Origin: Pseudomonadota bacterium
GTDB taxonomy: Bacteria > Pseudomonadota > Alphaproteobacteria > Acetobacterales > Acetobacteraceae
Direction of reading: 5' to 3'
DNA length: 64,000 nucleotides
NCBI GenBank assembly: GCA_021851785.1
Contig: JAJZBV010000001.1
Coordinates: 186,001 to 250,000 of the forward strand
This document shows, one piece after another, positions 55,390-62,995 of this stretch (the first letter of the stretch is position 1; each line of letters begins with the position of its first letter). The notes under the pieces are model-generated. The model did not search any database. It worked only from the letters and a program-made list of their open reading frames with translations, and had not been told where the DNA came from. The position numbers and the translations under genes are program-made.

Positions 55390-56061
55390 ATGTCAGAGCC
55401 AGAGCCGCCGCGCCGCGCCGCGCCGCCAGCCGCCTCCCCCCTTGTGATCAAGAAATACGCCAATCGGCGCCTCTACAATACCGAAAGTTCGAGCTACATC
55501 ACGCTCGACACGCTCGCCGACATGGTGCGCGCGGGGCGGGATTTCGTGGTCTATGACGCCAAGACCGGCGACGACATCACCCGCGGCGTGCTCACCCAGA
55601 TCATCGTCGATGAGGAAAACAAGGGCCGGGCGCTGCTGCCGACCGGGTTTCTGCGTCAGCTCATCGGGCTTTATGGCGAGGGTTTGCAGGGGCTTCTGCC
55701 GAGCTACCTCGAGCAGGCGATGGCGAGCTTCGCCGAGCAGCAGCAGCAGATGCGCCGGGCGATGCAACAGACGGTGGGCAGCCTGTTCCCCGGGGTCGAG
55801 GAGATGAGCCGGCGCAATCTCGCGATGATGGAGCAGGCGATGAGTTTTTTCTCGCCGTTCCAGAAGGCGCGGGAGTCACGGGCCGGCTCGGCCGAGGAAA
55901 CCGCCGAGCGCGAGCACGAAATCGCGGTGCTGCAGGCCGAGATCGCGGCGCTGCGGGCGGAGCTGGCCCGCCGCGGGGCGGGCGTGACCGCAAAGACGCC
56001 CGAGGCACCATCATCGGCGCCGCAACCTGGGGGTGAAAAATCCGCCGGCAAACCCGGCTGA
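55390..56061 (+). CDS. phaR: Polyhydroxyalkanoate synthesis repressor PhaR
   Basis: 223 residues. PHB-accumulation domain start 'VIKKYANRRLYNTESSSYITLDTLADMVRAGRDFVVYDAKTGDDITRGVLTQIIVDEE' (DNA binding), then 'RQLIGLYGEGLQGLLPSYLEQAM' and a coiled tail. PhaR senses PHA granules and represses phasin genes. ATG 55390 is chosen; the frame is open far upstream but without family sequence. Confidence 0.96.
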   Translation: MSEPEPPRRAAPPAASPLVIKKYANRRLYNTESSSYITLDTLADMVRAGRDFVVYDAKTGDDITRGVLTQIIVDEENKGRALLPTGFLRQLIGLYGEGLQGLLPSYLEQAMASFAEQQQQMRRAMQQTVGSLFPGVEEMSRRNLAMMEQAMSFFSPFQKARESRAGSAEETAEREHEIAVLQAEIAALRAELARRGAGVTAKTPEAPSSAPQPGGEKSAGKPG

Positions 56062-56249
56062 ATGGCGGATTTCGGGGGGGAAACCACGGCGGCGGAACGA
56101 TAAGGCGTTAATATATCGTTTTTCCTTTGACGATCTTTCGGAAAAGTGCCACATTCGCGCATGGAGAGACGGTCGCAGGGCATGACCCCGTGACCAGAAG
56201 GTGTGAGAATCCGCAGTTTTCCTCGTTTTCGATCGTCTCGGAGGCCGCC

Positions 56250-56753
56250 ATGTCCAACCATGAAGCAATCCCCCCCCGCTACGACGCGGCAGAGGACGAA
56301 AGCGAGGGATCGCTGGCGCTGGACCGGCTGCACGCGGCTGGTTTCGGGGACGCGGCGCCGCGGGAAAGCCGGCCCGCCGGCCGCGCCAGCCTCGCCGACC
56401 GCCATGTCGGCGCGCGCATCCGCGAACGCCGCACCATGCTCGGCCTCTCGCAGCAGCAGCTCGCCCAGATGATCGGCGTCACCTACCAGCAGGCGCATAA
56501 ATACGAACGCGGCTTCAACCGCATCTCGGCCGGCCGGCTCTATGACATCGCGGGGGTGCTCGGGGTGCCGATCGCGTGGTTTTTCGAGGGGCTGGCGCCG
56601 GACGAGGAAGCCCAGGCGGCGACCCCGCGCCAGCGCATGTGCCTGGAACTCGCCCGCAATTTCGCCGCGATCGACAATCTCAAGCACCAGGAAGCGCTGA
56701 GCAACATGGCCCGCGCGCTCGCCGCCCAATCGGCCGCGATGCACGGGCGCTGA
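56250..56753 (+). CDS. XRE-family transcriptional regulator
   Basis: 167 residues. Helix-turn-helix in 'ADRHVGARIRERRTMLGLSQQQLAQMIGVTYQQAHKYERGFNRISAGRLYDIAGVLGVP' (about 55-110), followed by a C-terminal helical region. The ligand and targets are unknown. The ribosome site GGAGG precedes ATG 56250. Its upstream DNA has an ATATCGTTTTTC-type motif that also occurs before paaA. It converges on the paa operon. Confidence 0.9.
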   Translation: MSNHEAIPPRYDAAEDESEGSLALDRLHAAGFGDAAPRESRPAGRASLADRHVGARIRERRTMLGLSQQQLAQMIGVTYQQAHKYERGFNRISAGRLYDIAGVLGVPIAWFFEGLAPDEEAQAATPRQRMCLELARNFAAIDNLKHQEALSNMARALAAQSAAMHGR

Positions 56754-56822
56754 CCCCCGCCAGCCGCCGCGCCCCCTCCGGCCAAACCGGAAGAATGACC
56801 GGGGCGTCATCGGGGCGGGGCG

Positions 56823-57896
56823 TCACACCTGGTCGTAATCGAGCGTAACCTCGGGGCTGCGCGGCTGGGCCTGGCAGGTGAGGACGAAACCGGCCGCCAG
56901 TTCCCACGCCTCCAGCGAATAATTCACCGCCATATCGGCCTCGCCGGCGACCAGCCGCGCCCGGCACGAGCAGCACATGCCGCCGCGGCAGGCGTAAGGG
57001 AGATCGAGCCCGGCGCGCAGGCCGGCCGCGAGCACGCTCTCGCCGGCGGCGACCGGGATCAAATGGCGGCCGCCGTCGATGATCACCGTCGCCCGGCACG
57101 CGGACGCGATAGCGGCGGACGCTGCCGCGGGTGACGGCGGCGGAGGGGCGCCCGTCGAGAAGCGCTCGCGGCGGAGGCGCGCCTCGGGCATCCCTGCGGC
57201 CAGCAGCGCCGCCGTCACCGTCTCCGCCATCGCCGTCGGGCCGCAGATCAGGGCATGATCGATGGCCGCGGCGGGGATGGCGTGGCGGAGCAGGCGGGCG
57301 ATCTTCTCGGCGTCCAGCCGGCCATGGAGGAGATCGAGATCCTGGTGCTCACGCGACAGGATCGGAAAGAACGCGAAGCGGCCGGGAGCGCGGTTCTTGA
57401 GAGCGAACAATGCGTCGCGAAACATCATCTCGGCGCCGCTCGGGGCGCCGTAGGCCAAAAAAAACCGGCTTTCGGGTTCTTGCGCCAAAATCGCGCGCAA
57501 TTGCGAGAGGATCGGGGTGATGCCCGAGCCGGCGGCGAAAGCGGCGAAAACGCGCCTCGCGCCGGGCTCGGGGGCGAGGCCGAAACGGCCCGCCGGTGTC
57601 GCCACCTCGATCTCATCCCCGGCGGCAAGGCTTGTATTGGCCAGCGTCGAGAAAACCCCACCCGGCACCTGCTTCACGGCGATGCGGAGTTCGCGGTCGC
57701 CGGGCGCGCTGCAAATCGAATAGGAGCGCCGGATCTCGGCGCCATCCACGACGAGGCGGAGCGTCAGATACTGCCCCGGCGTGAAGCGGAACGCTTCCCG
57801 CAGCGCCGGCGGGACGGCAAAGGCGAGCGAAACCGCGGATGGCGTCTCGCGCCGCACCTCGCGAAGCGCCAGGCGATGGAAGGCGCGGCGGGTCAT
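56823..57896 (-). CDS. paaE: Phenylacetyl-CoA epoxidase reductase subunit PaaE
   Basis: 357 residues. FAD-binding 'RRSYSICSAPGDRELRIAVKQ', NAD-binding 'AAGSGITPILSQLRAIL', 'ALICGPTAMAETV', and a C-terminal plant-type 2Fe-2S with C-x4-C-x2-C ('YACRGGMCCSCRARL') and a last Cys in 'FVLTCQAQP'. It passes electrons from NADPH to the PaaAC epoxidase. It is separated from paaD by 145 bases of inverted repeats. Confidence 0.95.
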   Translation of the reverse strand: MTRRAFHRLALREVRRETPSAVSLAFAVPPALREAFRFTPGQYLTLRLVVDGAEIRRSYSICSAPGDRELRIAVKQVPGGVFSTLANTSLAAGDEIEVATPAGRFGLAPEPGARRVFAAFAAGSGITPILSQLRAILAQEPESRFFLAYGAPSGAEMMFRDALFALKNRAPGRFAFFPILSREHQDLDLLHGRLDAEKIARLLRHAIPAAAIDHALICGPTAMAETVTAALLAAGMPEARLRRERFSTGAPPPPSPAAASAAIASACRATVIIDGGRHLIPVAAGESVLAAGLRAGLDLPYACRGGMCCSCRARLVAGEADMAVNYSLEAWELAAGFVLTCQAQPRSPEVTLDYDQV

Positions 57897-58039
57897 ACCA
57901 GCCGCCGGCGACGTTGACCCATGACGTGTGGGTCAACATCGGCTGGTATCGAGTCATATTCCGCGCGCCGCCGCCGGCCAACCCGGCGCGCATTCCAGCC
58001 GGTCGGATGGTCGGAAGAGTCGGCCATTCGACCGGCTGG
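57895..58039. repeat. Two nested inverted repeats between paaD and paaE
   Basis: First: ATACCAGCCG (57895-57904) with CGGCTGGTAT (57940-57949), enclosing GTTGACCCA (57913-57921) with TGGGTCAAC (57929-57937). Second: CCAGCCGGTCG (57995-58005) with CGACCGGCTGG (58029-58039). Both end in CGGCTGGTATC, so they look like two copies of one palindromic element. The paaE start codon is inside the first. Confidence 0.8.
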
Positions 58040-58041
58040 TA

Positions 58042-58500
58042 TCAGTGGCATTTGAACGCATCGAAGGGTTCGCGGCAGGCGGTGCAGCGCCATAGCGCCT
58101 TGCACGCCGCCGCGCCGAACGCGGAGAGCAACTCGGTCGCCGGGGATGCACAGCGCGGGCAAGACGGCGCCCGTGGCGAGGGTGGCGCGATCCCGGCCGC
58201 GGCGAGCTTCCGCCGGCCTTCCTCGCTCAGCCAATCCGTCGTCCAGGCCGGGGCGAGCACGGTTCGCACCCGCACCGAGGCGATCCCGGCCGCATCCAGG
58301 GCACGGTGGATAGCGGCGGTGATTTCCACCATCGCCGGGCAGCCGGAATAGGTCGGGGTGATCGAGACCTCGACCCCGTCCCCGTCGCGCTCGACGCCGC
58401 GCAGAATGCCGAGATCGGCGATCGTGAGAAACGGCAGTTCGGGATCCGAGACCCGCGCCAGCGCCGCCCGCGCCCGTGCCGCGAGATCCGCGCCGCTCAC
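58042..58500 (-). CDS. paaD: Phenylacetyl-CoA epoxidase assembly protein PaaD
   Basis: 152 residues. MIP18-like domain 'LARVSDPELPFLTIADLGILRGVERDGDGVEVSITPTYSGCPAMVEITAAI', then a zinc-like Cys cluster 'CPRCASPATELLSAFGAAACKALWRCTACREPF'. Needed for the epoxidase, likely in Fe-S or metal insertion. GTG start overlapping paaC (GTGA). Confidence 0.94.
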   Translation of the reverse strand: MSGADLAARARAALARVSDPELPFLTIADLGILRGVERDGDGVEVSITPTYSGCPAMVEITAAIHRALDAAGIASVRVRTVLAPAWTTDWLSEEGRRKLAAAGIAPPSPRAPSCPRCASPATELLSAFGAAACKALWRCTACREPFDAFKCH

Positions 58501-59306
58501 CACCGCACTCCCGGATGGCTGCGGGCGAGATGCTGCATGGTGGCGAGCAGATGGCCGAGATGTTCGGAATGCCGCCCCGCGCGTCCGCCGCTCGGCGCCC
58601 ATTCCCCGCCCGGGCGGGTGAGATTGGCTTCGGCGAAAACCCGCGCGATGGTCGCCTCCCAGCGCGGGCGCAGCGCCGCCGGATCGATCACCGTGCCGGC
58701 GTCACTCAGCGCCGCCTCGCCGGCATCGGCGAGAAACATCTCGCCGGTGAACGGCCAGAGCGTATCGAGCGCCACGGCGAGACGGCGATGGCTTTCCTCC
58801 GTGCCGTCGCCAAGGCGGATCACCCAGCCGGCGGCGTGGCGGAGATGATAGGCCATCTCCTTCTCGGCCTTGGCGGCGATGGCGGCGAGTGTGGCATCGC
58901 CGGCGACGACCATCGCCCGCCAATAGGGATCGGCGAAGGCGGCATAGAGGAAATGGCGCAGCATCGTCATCGCGAAATCGCCGTTCGGCTGTTCGACGAG
59001 GAGGAGATTGTGGAATTGCGGCGGGTCGCGGAAATAAGCGAAATCGCCCTCGCCATGCCCGGCCCCCTCGATTGCGCCGGCATACTCATAGAGCAGCCGC
59101 GCCTGGCCGATCAGATCGAGGGCGAGATTGGCGAGCGCCAGCTCCTCCTCCAGGAGCGGCGCGTGTCCGGTCCATTCCGAGAGGCGATGGCCGAGGATCA
59201 GCGCGTCATCGGCGCGGGCGAGGACGTGGGAGAGAAGCGGCGTCTCCGCCAGGGTGAGGGCGCTACCCACCTTCCCGCCCACCGCCTGCTCACATATGCC
59301 CGACAT
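58497..59306 (-). CDS. paaC: Phenylacetyl-CoA epoxidase subunit PaaC
   Basis: 269 residues, ferritin-like but non-catalytic partner of PaaA. 'DDALILGHRLSEWTGHAPLLEEELALANLALDLIGQARLLYEYAG' and 'KAEKEMAYHLRHAAGWVIRLGDGTEES' are family blocks. It overlaps paaB by 17 bases. Start ATG 59306 (MSGICEQ). Confidence 0.95.
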   Translation of the reverse strand: MSGICEQAVGGKVGSALTLAETPLLSHVLARADDALILGHRLSEWTGHAPLLEEELALANLALDLIGQARLLYEYAGAIEGAGHGEGDFAYFRDPPQFHNLLLVEQPNGDFAMTMLRHFLYAAFADPYWRAMVVAGDATLAAIAAKAEKEMAYHLRHAAGWVIRLGDGTEESHRRLAVALDTLWPFTGEMFLADAGEAALSDAGTVIDPAALRPRWEATIARVFAEANLTRPGGEWAPSGGRAGRHSEHLGHLLATMQHLARSHPGVRW

Positions 59307-59577
59307 CCTCGGGCACCTCGTAAAATGTCGGATGACGATAAATTTTCGACCCGGTCGGCTCGAACAGCATCCCCGCCTCGTCGGGGTCGGAGGCGATGAT
59401 GGCGGCGGCCGGCACCACCCAGAGCGAGGCCGCCTCGCCGCGGCGGGTGAAAAGATCGCGTGCCGCCTGTAGCGCCATTTCGGCATCGGCGGCGTGGAGC
59501 GAGCCGGCATGGCGATGGGCGAGCCCGTTGCGGCTGCGGATGAACACCTCCCAAAGCGGCGAAAGATCCGCGCTCAT
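59290..59577 (-). CDS. paaB: Phenylacetyl-CoA epoxidase subunit PaaB
   Basis: 95 residues. '[41 protein letters not shown]' followed by '[19 protein letters not shown]' matches PaaB. A small subunit that bridges the PaaA-PaaC complex. Confidence 0.96.
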   Translation of the reverse strand: MSADLSPLWEVFIRSRNGLAHRHAGSLHAADAEMALQAARDLFTRRGEAASLWVVPAAAIIASDPDEAGMLFEPTGSKIYRHPTFYEVPEDVGHM

Positions 59578-60560
59578 GCCGCTCGTGCCTTCGCCGCGCG
59601 CCGCTTTTCGGCGTGCGCGCGGGCGGCCTCCCTCACCCAGCCGCCCTCGTCATGGGCGCGGCGCCGCGCCTCCAGGCGTTCCCGATTGCACGGGCCGTTT
59701 CCGGCGAGCACCGCCTCGAACTCCGCCCAGTCGATCGGGCCGGCGCGCCAATGGCCGGTTTCGGGATCGAAGGCGAGCGCCGGGTCGGGGAGGGTGAGGC
59801 CGAGGAATTGCGCCTGCGGCACCGTCGCGTCGAGGAATTTCTGACGCAGTTCGTCGTTGGAGAAACGCTTGATCTTCCAGCGCGCAGAGTGCTGGCTGTG
59901 GCGGCTTTGCGCGTCCGGCGGGCCGAACATCATCAAAACCGGCCACCACCAGCGATCGAGCGCGTCCTGCGCCATCGCCTTCTGTGCCGCGGTGCCGCGG
60001 CAGAGGGTCAGCATGATCTCGAAGCCCTGGCGCTGGTGAAAACTCTCCTCCTTGCAGATCCGGATCATCGCCCGGGCGTAAGGACCATAGGAGCAGCGGC
60101 AGAGCGGGATCTGGTTCATGATCGCGGCGCCATCGACCAGCCAGCCGATGGCGCCGATATCCGCCCAGGTGAGCGTCGGGTAGTTGAAAATCGAGGAATA
60201 TTTCGCGGCCCCGGCCAGCAGTTGATCGACCAGCGTCTCACGCGCGACGCCGAGCGTCTCGGCGGCGGCGTAGAGATAAAGCCCGTGCCCGCCCTCGTCC
60301 TGGACCTTGGCGAGCAGTGCCGCCTTGCGCCGGAGCGAGGGCGCGCGGGTGATCCAGTTGCCCTCCGGCAGCATGCCGACGATTTCGGAATGCGCGTGCT
60401 GGCTGATCTGGCGGATCAGGGTGCGGCGATAGGCCTCGGGCATGAAATCCTGGGGCTCGATACGCTGTTCGGCGTCGATCCGCGCCTGAAACCGCGCCGC
60501 CGCGGCCGTGTCCGCAGGCTTGCTTTGCGCCTCGGCGGTGTCCAAAGCCTGGGTATACAT
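59574..60560 (-). CDS. paaA: Phenylacetyl-CoA epoxidase catalytic subunit PaaA
   Basis: 328 residues with a di-iron helical bundle. Family stretch '[59 protein letters not shown]' (E-x2-H ligands 'DEGGHG') and '[16 protein letters not shown]' (second ligand pair). It epoxidises the ring of phenylacetyl-CoA with oxygen. First gene of paaABCDE. Confidence 0.97.
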   Translation of the reverse strand: MYTQALDTAEAQSKPADTAAAARFQARIDAEQRIEPQDFMPEAYRRTLIRQISQHAHSEIVGMLPEGNWITRAPSLRRKAALLAKVQDEGGHGLYLYAAAETLGVARETLVDQLLAGAAKYSSIFNYPTLTWADIGAIGWLVDGAAIMNQIPLCRCSYGPYARAMIRICKEESFHQRQGFEIMLTLCRGTAAQKAMAQDALDRWWWPVLMMFGPPDAQSRHSQHSARWKIKRFSNDELRQKFLDATVPQAQFLGLTLPDPALAFDPETGHWRAGPIDWAEFEAVLAGNGPCNRERLEARRRAHDEGGWVREAARAHAEKRRAAKARAA

Positions 60561-60611
60561 CGGCGCAGCCCTCGGACCATGGGGTCAGTGCCGCAAGATA
60601 TATAACAGAAT

Positions 60612-60627
60612 ATCGTTTTTCAACGAT
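60612..60627 (-). promoter_or_regulatory. Inverted repeat before paaA
   Basis: ATCGTT-TTTC-AACGAT, a perfect 6-bp dyad with a four-base spacer, 51 bases upstream of the paaA start in an AT-rich stretch. A regulator of the paa operon could bind here. The surrounding ATATCGTTTTTC is repeated before the XRE gene at 56113. Confidence 0.45.
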
Positions 60628-60637
60628 TTTCCGTAAT

Positions 60638-61444
60638 TCATTCGTCGCGCGCCAGGAGCAGCGCCGCGAGGCGCGCGAATTCCGCGACGCTCAGGGTTTC
60701 GGCGCGGCGGGTCGGATCGATCCCGGCGGCGGCCAGCAGCGCCTCACCGCCGAGCGGCGCGAGCGCGCGGCGCAGCATCTTGCGGCGCTGGCCGAACGCG
60801 GCGGCACTGACCCGCTCGAGCGCGGCGCGGAGCGCTGGCGGCGGCTGGCTCGGATGCGGGCGCAGCACAACCACCGCCGAGGCGACGGCGGGCGGCGGGG
60901 TGAACGCCGCCGGCGGGAGACGCAAGACCAGATCGGTCGCGCAGAGGAACTGCGCCAGCACCGCGAGCCGGCCATAAGCGGGGCTGTCCGGCGGCGCGCA
61001 AATCCGTTCCGCGACCTCGAGCTGAAACATCAGCACCAGGCGCTCGAAGGCGCCGGCCGCGCGCAGCCAGGAGATCAGCAAGGGGGTCGCGATATTATAG
61101 GGAAGATTGGCGACGATCGCGCGCGGCGCCGGCGTGAGCGCCGGATAGTCGAGGCCGAGCGCGTCCGCCTCGATCACCGCGAGCCGCGCCCCGGCGGCGG
61201 GCTGCAATTCGGCCAGCGCCGCGATCGCGCGGCGGTCGATCTCGATCGCGGTGACGCTGGCGGCTGGGCTTGCGAGCAAGGCGCGGGTGAGCCCGCCCGG
61301 TCCCGGGCCGATTTCGATCACATGCACGCCGGCGAGCGGCGCGGCGGCGGCGGCGATGCGGGCGGTGAGGTTGAGATCGAGCAGAAAATGCTGGCCCAAC
61401 GCCTTGCGCGCCGCCAGGCCATGGCGGGCGATGACGTCGCGCAA
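60638..61444 (-). CDS. rsmA: 16S rRNA (adenine1518/1519-N6)-dimethyltransferase RsmA/KsgA
   Basis: 268 residues from a TTG. SAM loop 'HVIEIGPGPGGLTRALLA', 'ALGQHFLLDLNLTARIA' at the N-terminus, and the catalytic 'IVANLPYNIATPLLISWL'. Dimethylates two adenines near the 3' end of 16S rRNA. An ATG at 61510 would add 22 residues encoded by a dispersed repeat, so I prefer the TTG. The usual pdxA between surA and rsmA is absent. Confidence 0.93.
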   Translation of the reverse strand: MRDVIARHGLAARKALGQHFLLDLNLTARIAAAAAPLAGVHVIEIGPGPGGLTRALLASPAASVTAIEIDRRAIAALAELQPAAGARLAVIEADALGLDYPALTPAPRAIVANLPYNIATPLLISWLRAAGAFERLVLMFQLEVAERICAPPDSPAYGRLAVLAQFLCATDLVLRLPPAAFTPPPAVASAVVVLRPHPSQPPPALRAALERVSAAAFGQRRKMLRRALAPLGGEALLAAAGIDPTRRAETLSVAEFARLAALLLARDE

Positions 61445-61450
61445 CGGCTC

Positions 61451-61530
61451 GGAGCGGGCAGTGCCGCAGGCGCCGCCCAACGGGGAAAAAGTTTTTGGTT
61501 CTTTTTCCAAAAAGAACAGCTTTCTCGTTA
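61451..61530. repeat. Dispersed repeat family 1, copy D
   Basis: GGAGCGGGCAGTGCCGCAGG, then CCGCCCAACGGGGAAAAAG, then GTTCTTTTT-CC-AAAAAGAAC (61498-61517). It lies between surA and rsmA, both read leftward, so here it may attenuate rather than separate converging genes. Confidence 0.8.
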
Positions 61531-61535
61531 TTCTC

Positions 61536-62936
61536 TCAAACCCCTCCGATGCGCTGGTCGATCGAGGCGCGGCGGTGGAGATCGCGCATCATCTGGCGCG
61601 AGATCAGTTCGACGCGCTGGCTGAAGAGCTGGTTCATCACCTCTTCCTTGGACGGCATGCCGAGATTGCGCTCCTCGCGCGCGCAGACGATGACCACCAT
61701 GATGCCTTCCTGGGTCACCAGGGGTTCGCTCGGCTTGTTCTCGGTGAGTTTGCCGAGAAGGGTGCGGAGTTCCGGCGGATTGATGGCTTCGAGGCGGACA
61801 TCGACCGGGTCGGGCCGCGGCGGATTGCCGGCCGCCTTGTCGGCCGCCGCCATGGCGTCGCAGCTATGCACCGTGGTCGAGATCTGTTTGGCCCGCAGCA
61901 GCATGTCGTGCTGCTGCTGGGTCGGGTTCTGGGGGTCGAGCGGGGTCGCGAATTTCAGGAACACTTGGCGGATCTTGAGCAGGGTCGCGGGGTCGTTGCC
62001 GATCTGGCGCTTGGCGAGCAGGGTGACGATGGAGAGCCCGCCGGCGACCGGCACCGGGTTGCTGATCGCGCCCGGCGGCATCTCGGTGACCAGGTGGGCG
62101 ACCGGGGATTCGAGCTGGTTGGGCCGCACCCAGCCGAGATCGCCGCCCTGCAAGGCGGTCTGGCTCTGGCTGAACTGCGCCGCGACGACGGCGAACGGCG
62201 CGCCATTGCGCAATTGCTGGATCACGGTTTCGGCGAAACGCTGGGTATCGGCGGCGCGCGCCGGCTCGTCGATGGGGAGGAAAATCTCCGCGACATGATA
62301 TTCCATCTGGCCGGTCTCGGCCTTGATCATGTGCAATTGCTCGTTGACGTCCTGCTCGGTGACGCGGTCGGCGACGCCGATCTGTTCGCGCAAAACGCGC
62401 GACCAGCCGAGCTGCACGCGGGTCTGGTCGTAAAGCGTGTGGATCTCGGCGCCATCGGAGGCAAGCCGGCGCGCCAGCGTCCCCGGCGGCATGTTGTTGC
62501 GCTTTTCGAGATTGCCGATGGTCTCGGCGATGTCCTTATCGGTGACGGCGATCTTGCGCCGCTGCACCTCCTGCAGGCGGAGCCGCTCATCGATCAGCTC
62601 GCGCACCACCTGCGGCGTCAGCCGGTCGAGCACCTCGCGGGTGACGGGAAGCCCGCTGGAGAGGGCGAACAGGCGGCGGCGGTTATCGACGTCCTGGGCG
62701 CTGATGACATCGCCGTTGACGACCGCGACGATGCGCGATTCCTGCTCGGGATCGATGATATCGCCCGCCGCCTCGTGCTTGGCGGGCGGCCTGGCGGCGG
62801 GGGCATTCGCGTTGCCGGGGGCGGTCGCCTGGGCGAGCAGCATCTCGGCGCGGAGCGGGCTGGCGGCGAGCAACAGGGCCGCGAACACCAGCGGGAACAG
62901 GAAGCGGGGCAGGGTTTTCCTCCAGATCGGCGGCAT
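61536..62936 (-). CDS. surA: Periplasmic chaperone and peptidyl-prolyl isomerase SurA
   Basis: 466 residues with signal peptide (LPRFLFPLVFAALLLAASPLRAE). SurA_N domain 'RIVAVVNGDVISAQDVDNRRRLFALSSG' and parvulin domain(s) 'EYHVAEIFLPI' to 'GDLGWVRPNQLE'. It folds outer-membrane proteins, including LptD, whose gene is immediately upstream in the same direction. Confidence 0.94.
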   Translation of the reverse strand: MPPIWRKTLPRFLFPLVFAALLLAASPLRAEMLLAQATAPGNANAPAARPPAKHEAAGDIIDPEQESRIVAVVNGDVISAQDVDNRRRLFALSSGLPVTREVLDRLTPQVVRELIDERLRLQEVQRRKIAVTDKDIAETIGNLEKRNNMPPGTLARRLASDGAEIHTLYDQTRVQLGWSRVLREQIGVADRVTEQDVNEQLHMIKAETGQMEYHVAEIFLPIDEPARAADTQRFAETVIQQLRNGAPFAVVAAQFSQSQTALQGGDLGWVRPNQLESPVAHLVTEMPPGAISNPVPVAGGLSIVTLLAKRQIGNDPATLLKIRQVFLKFATPLDPQNPTQQQHDMLLRAKQISTTVHSCDAMAAADKAAGNPPRPDPVDVRLEAINPPELRTLLGKLTENKPSEPLVTQEGIMVVIVCAREERNLGMPSKEEVMNQLFSQRVELISRQMMRDLHRRASIDQRIGGV

Positions 62937-62995
62937 CGGCGGAACCTTACCTCACCACGGCATCGCTCGGCCAGCGGGATGCGCAATACGCCATA

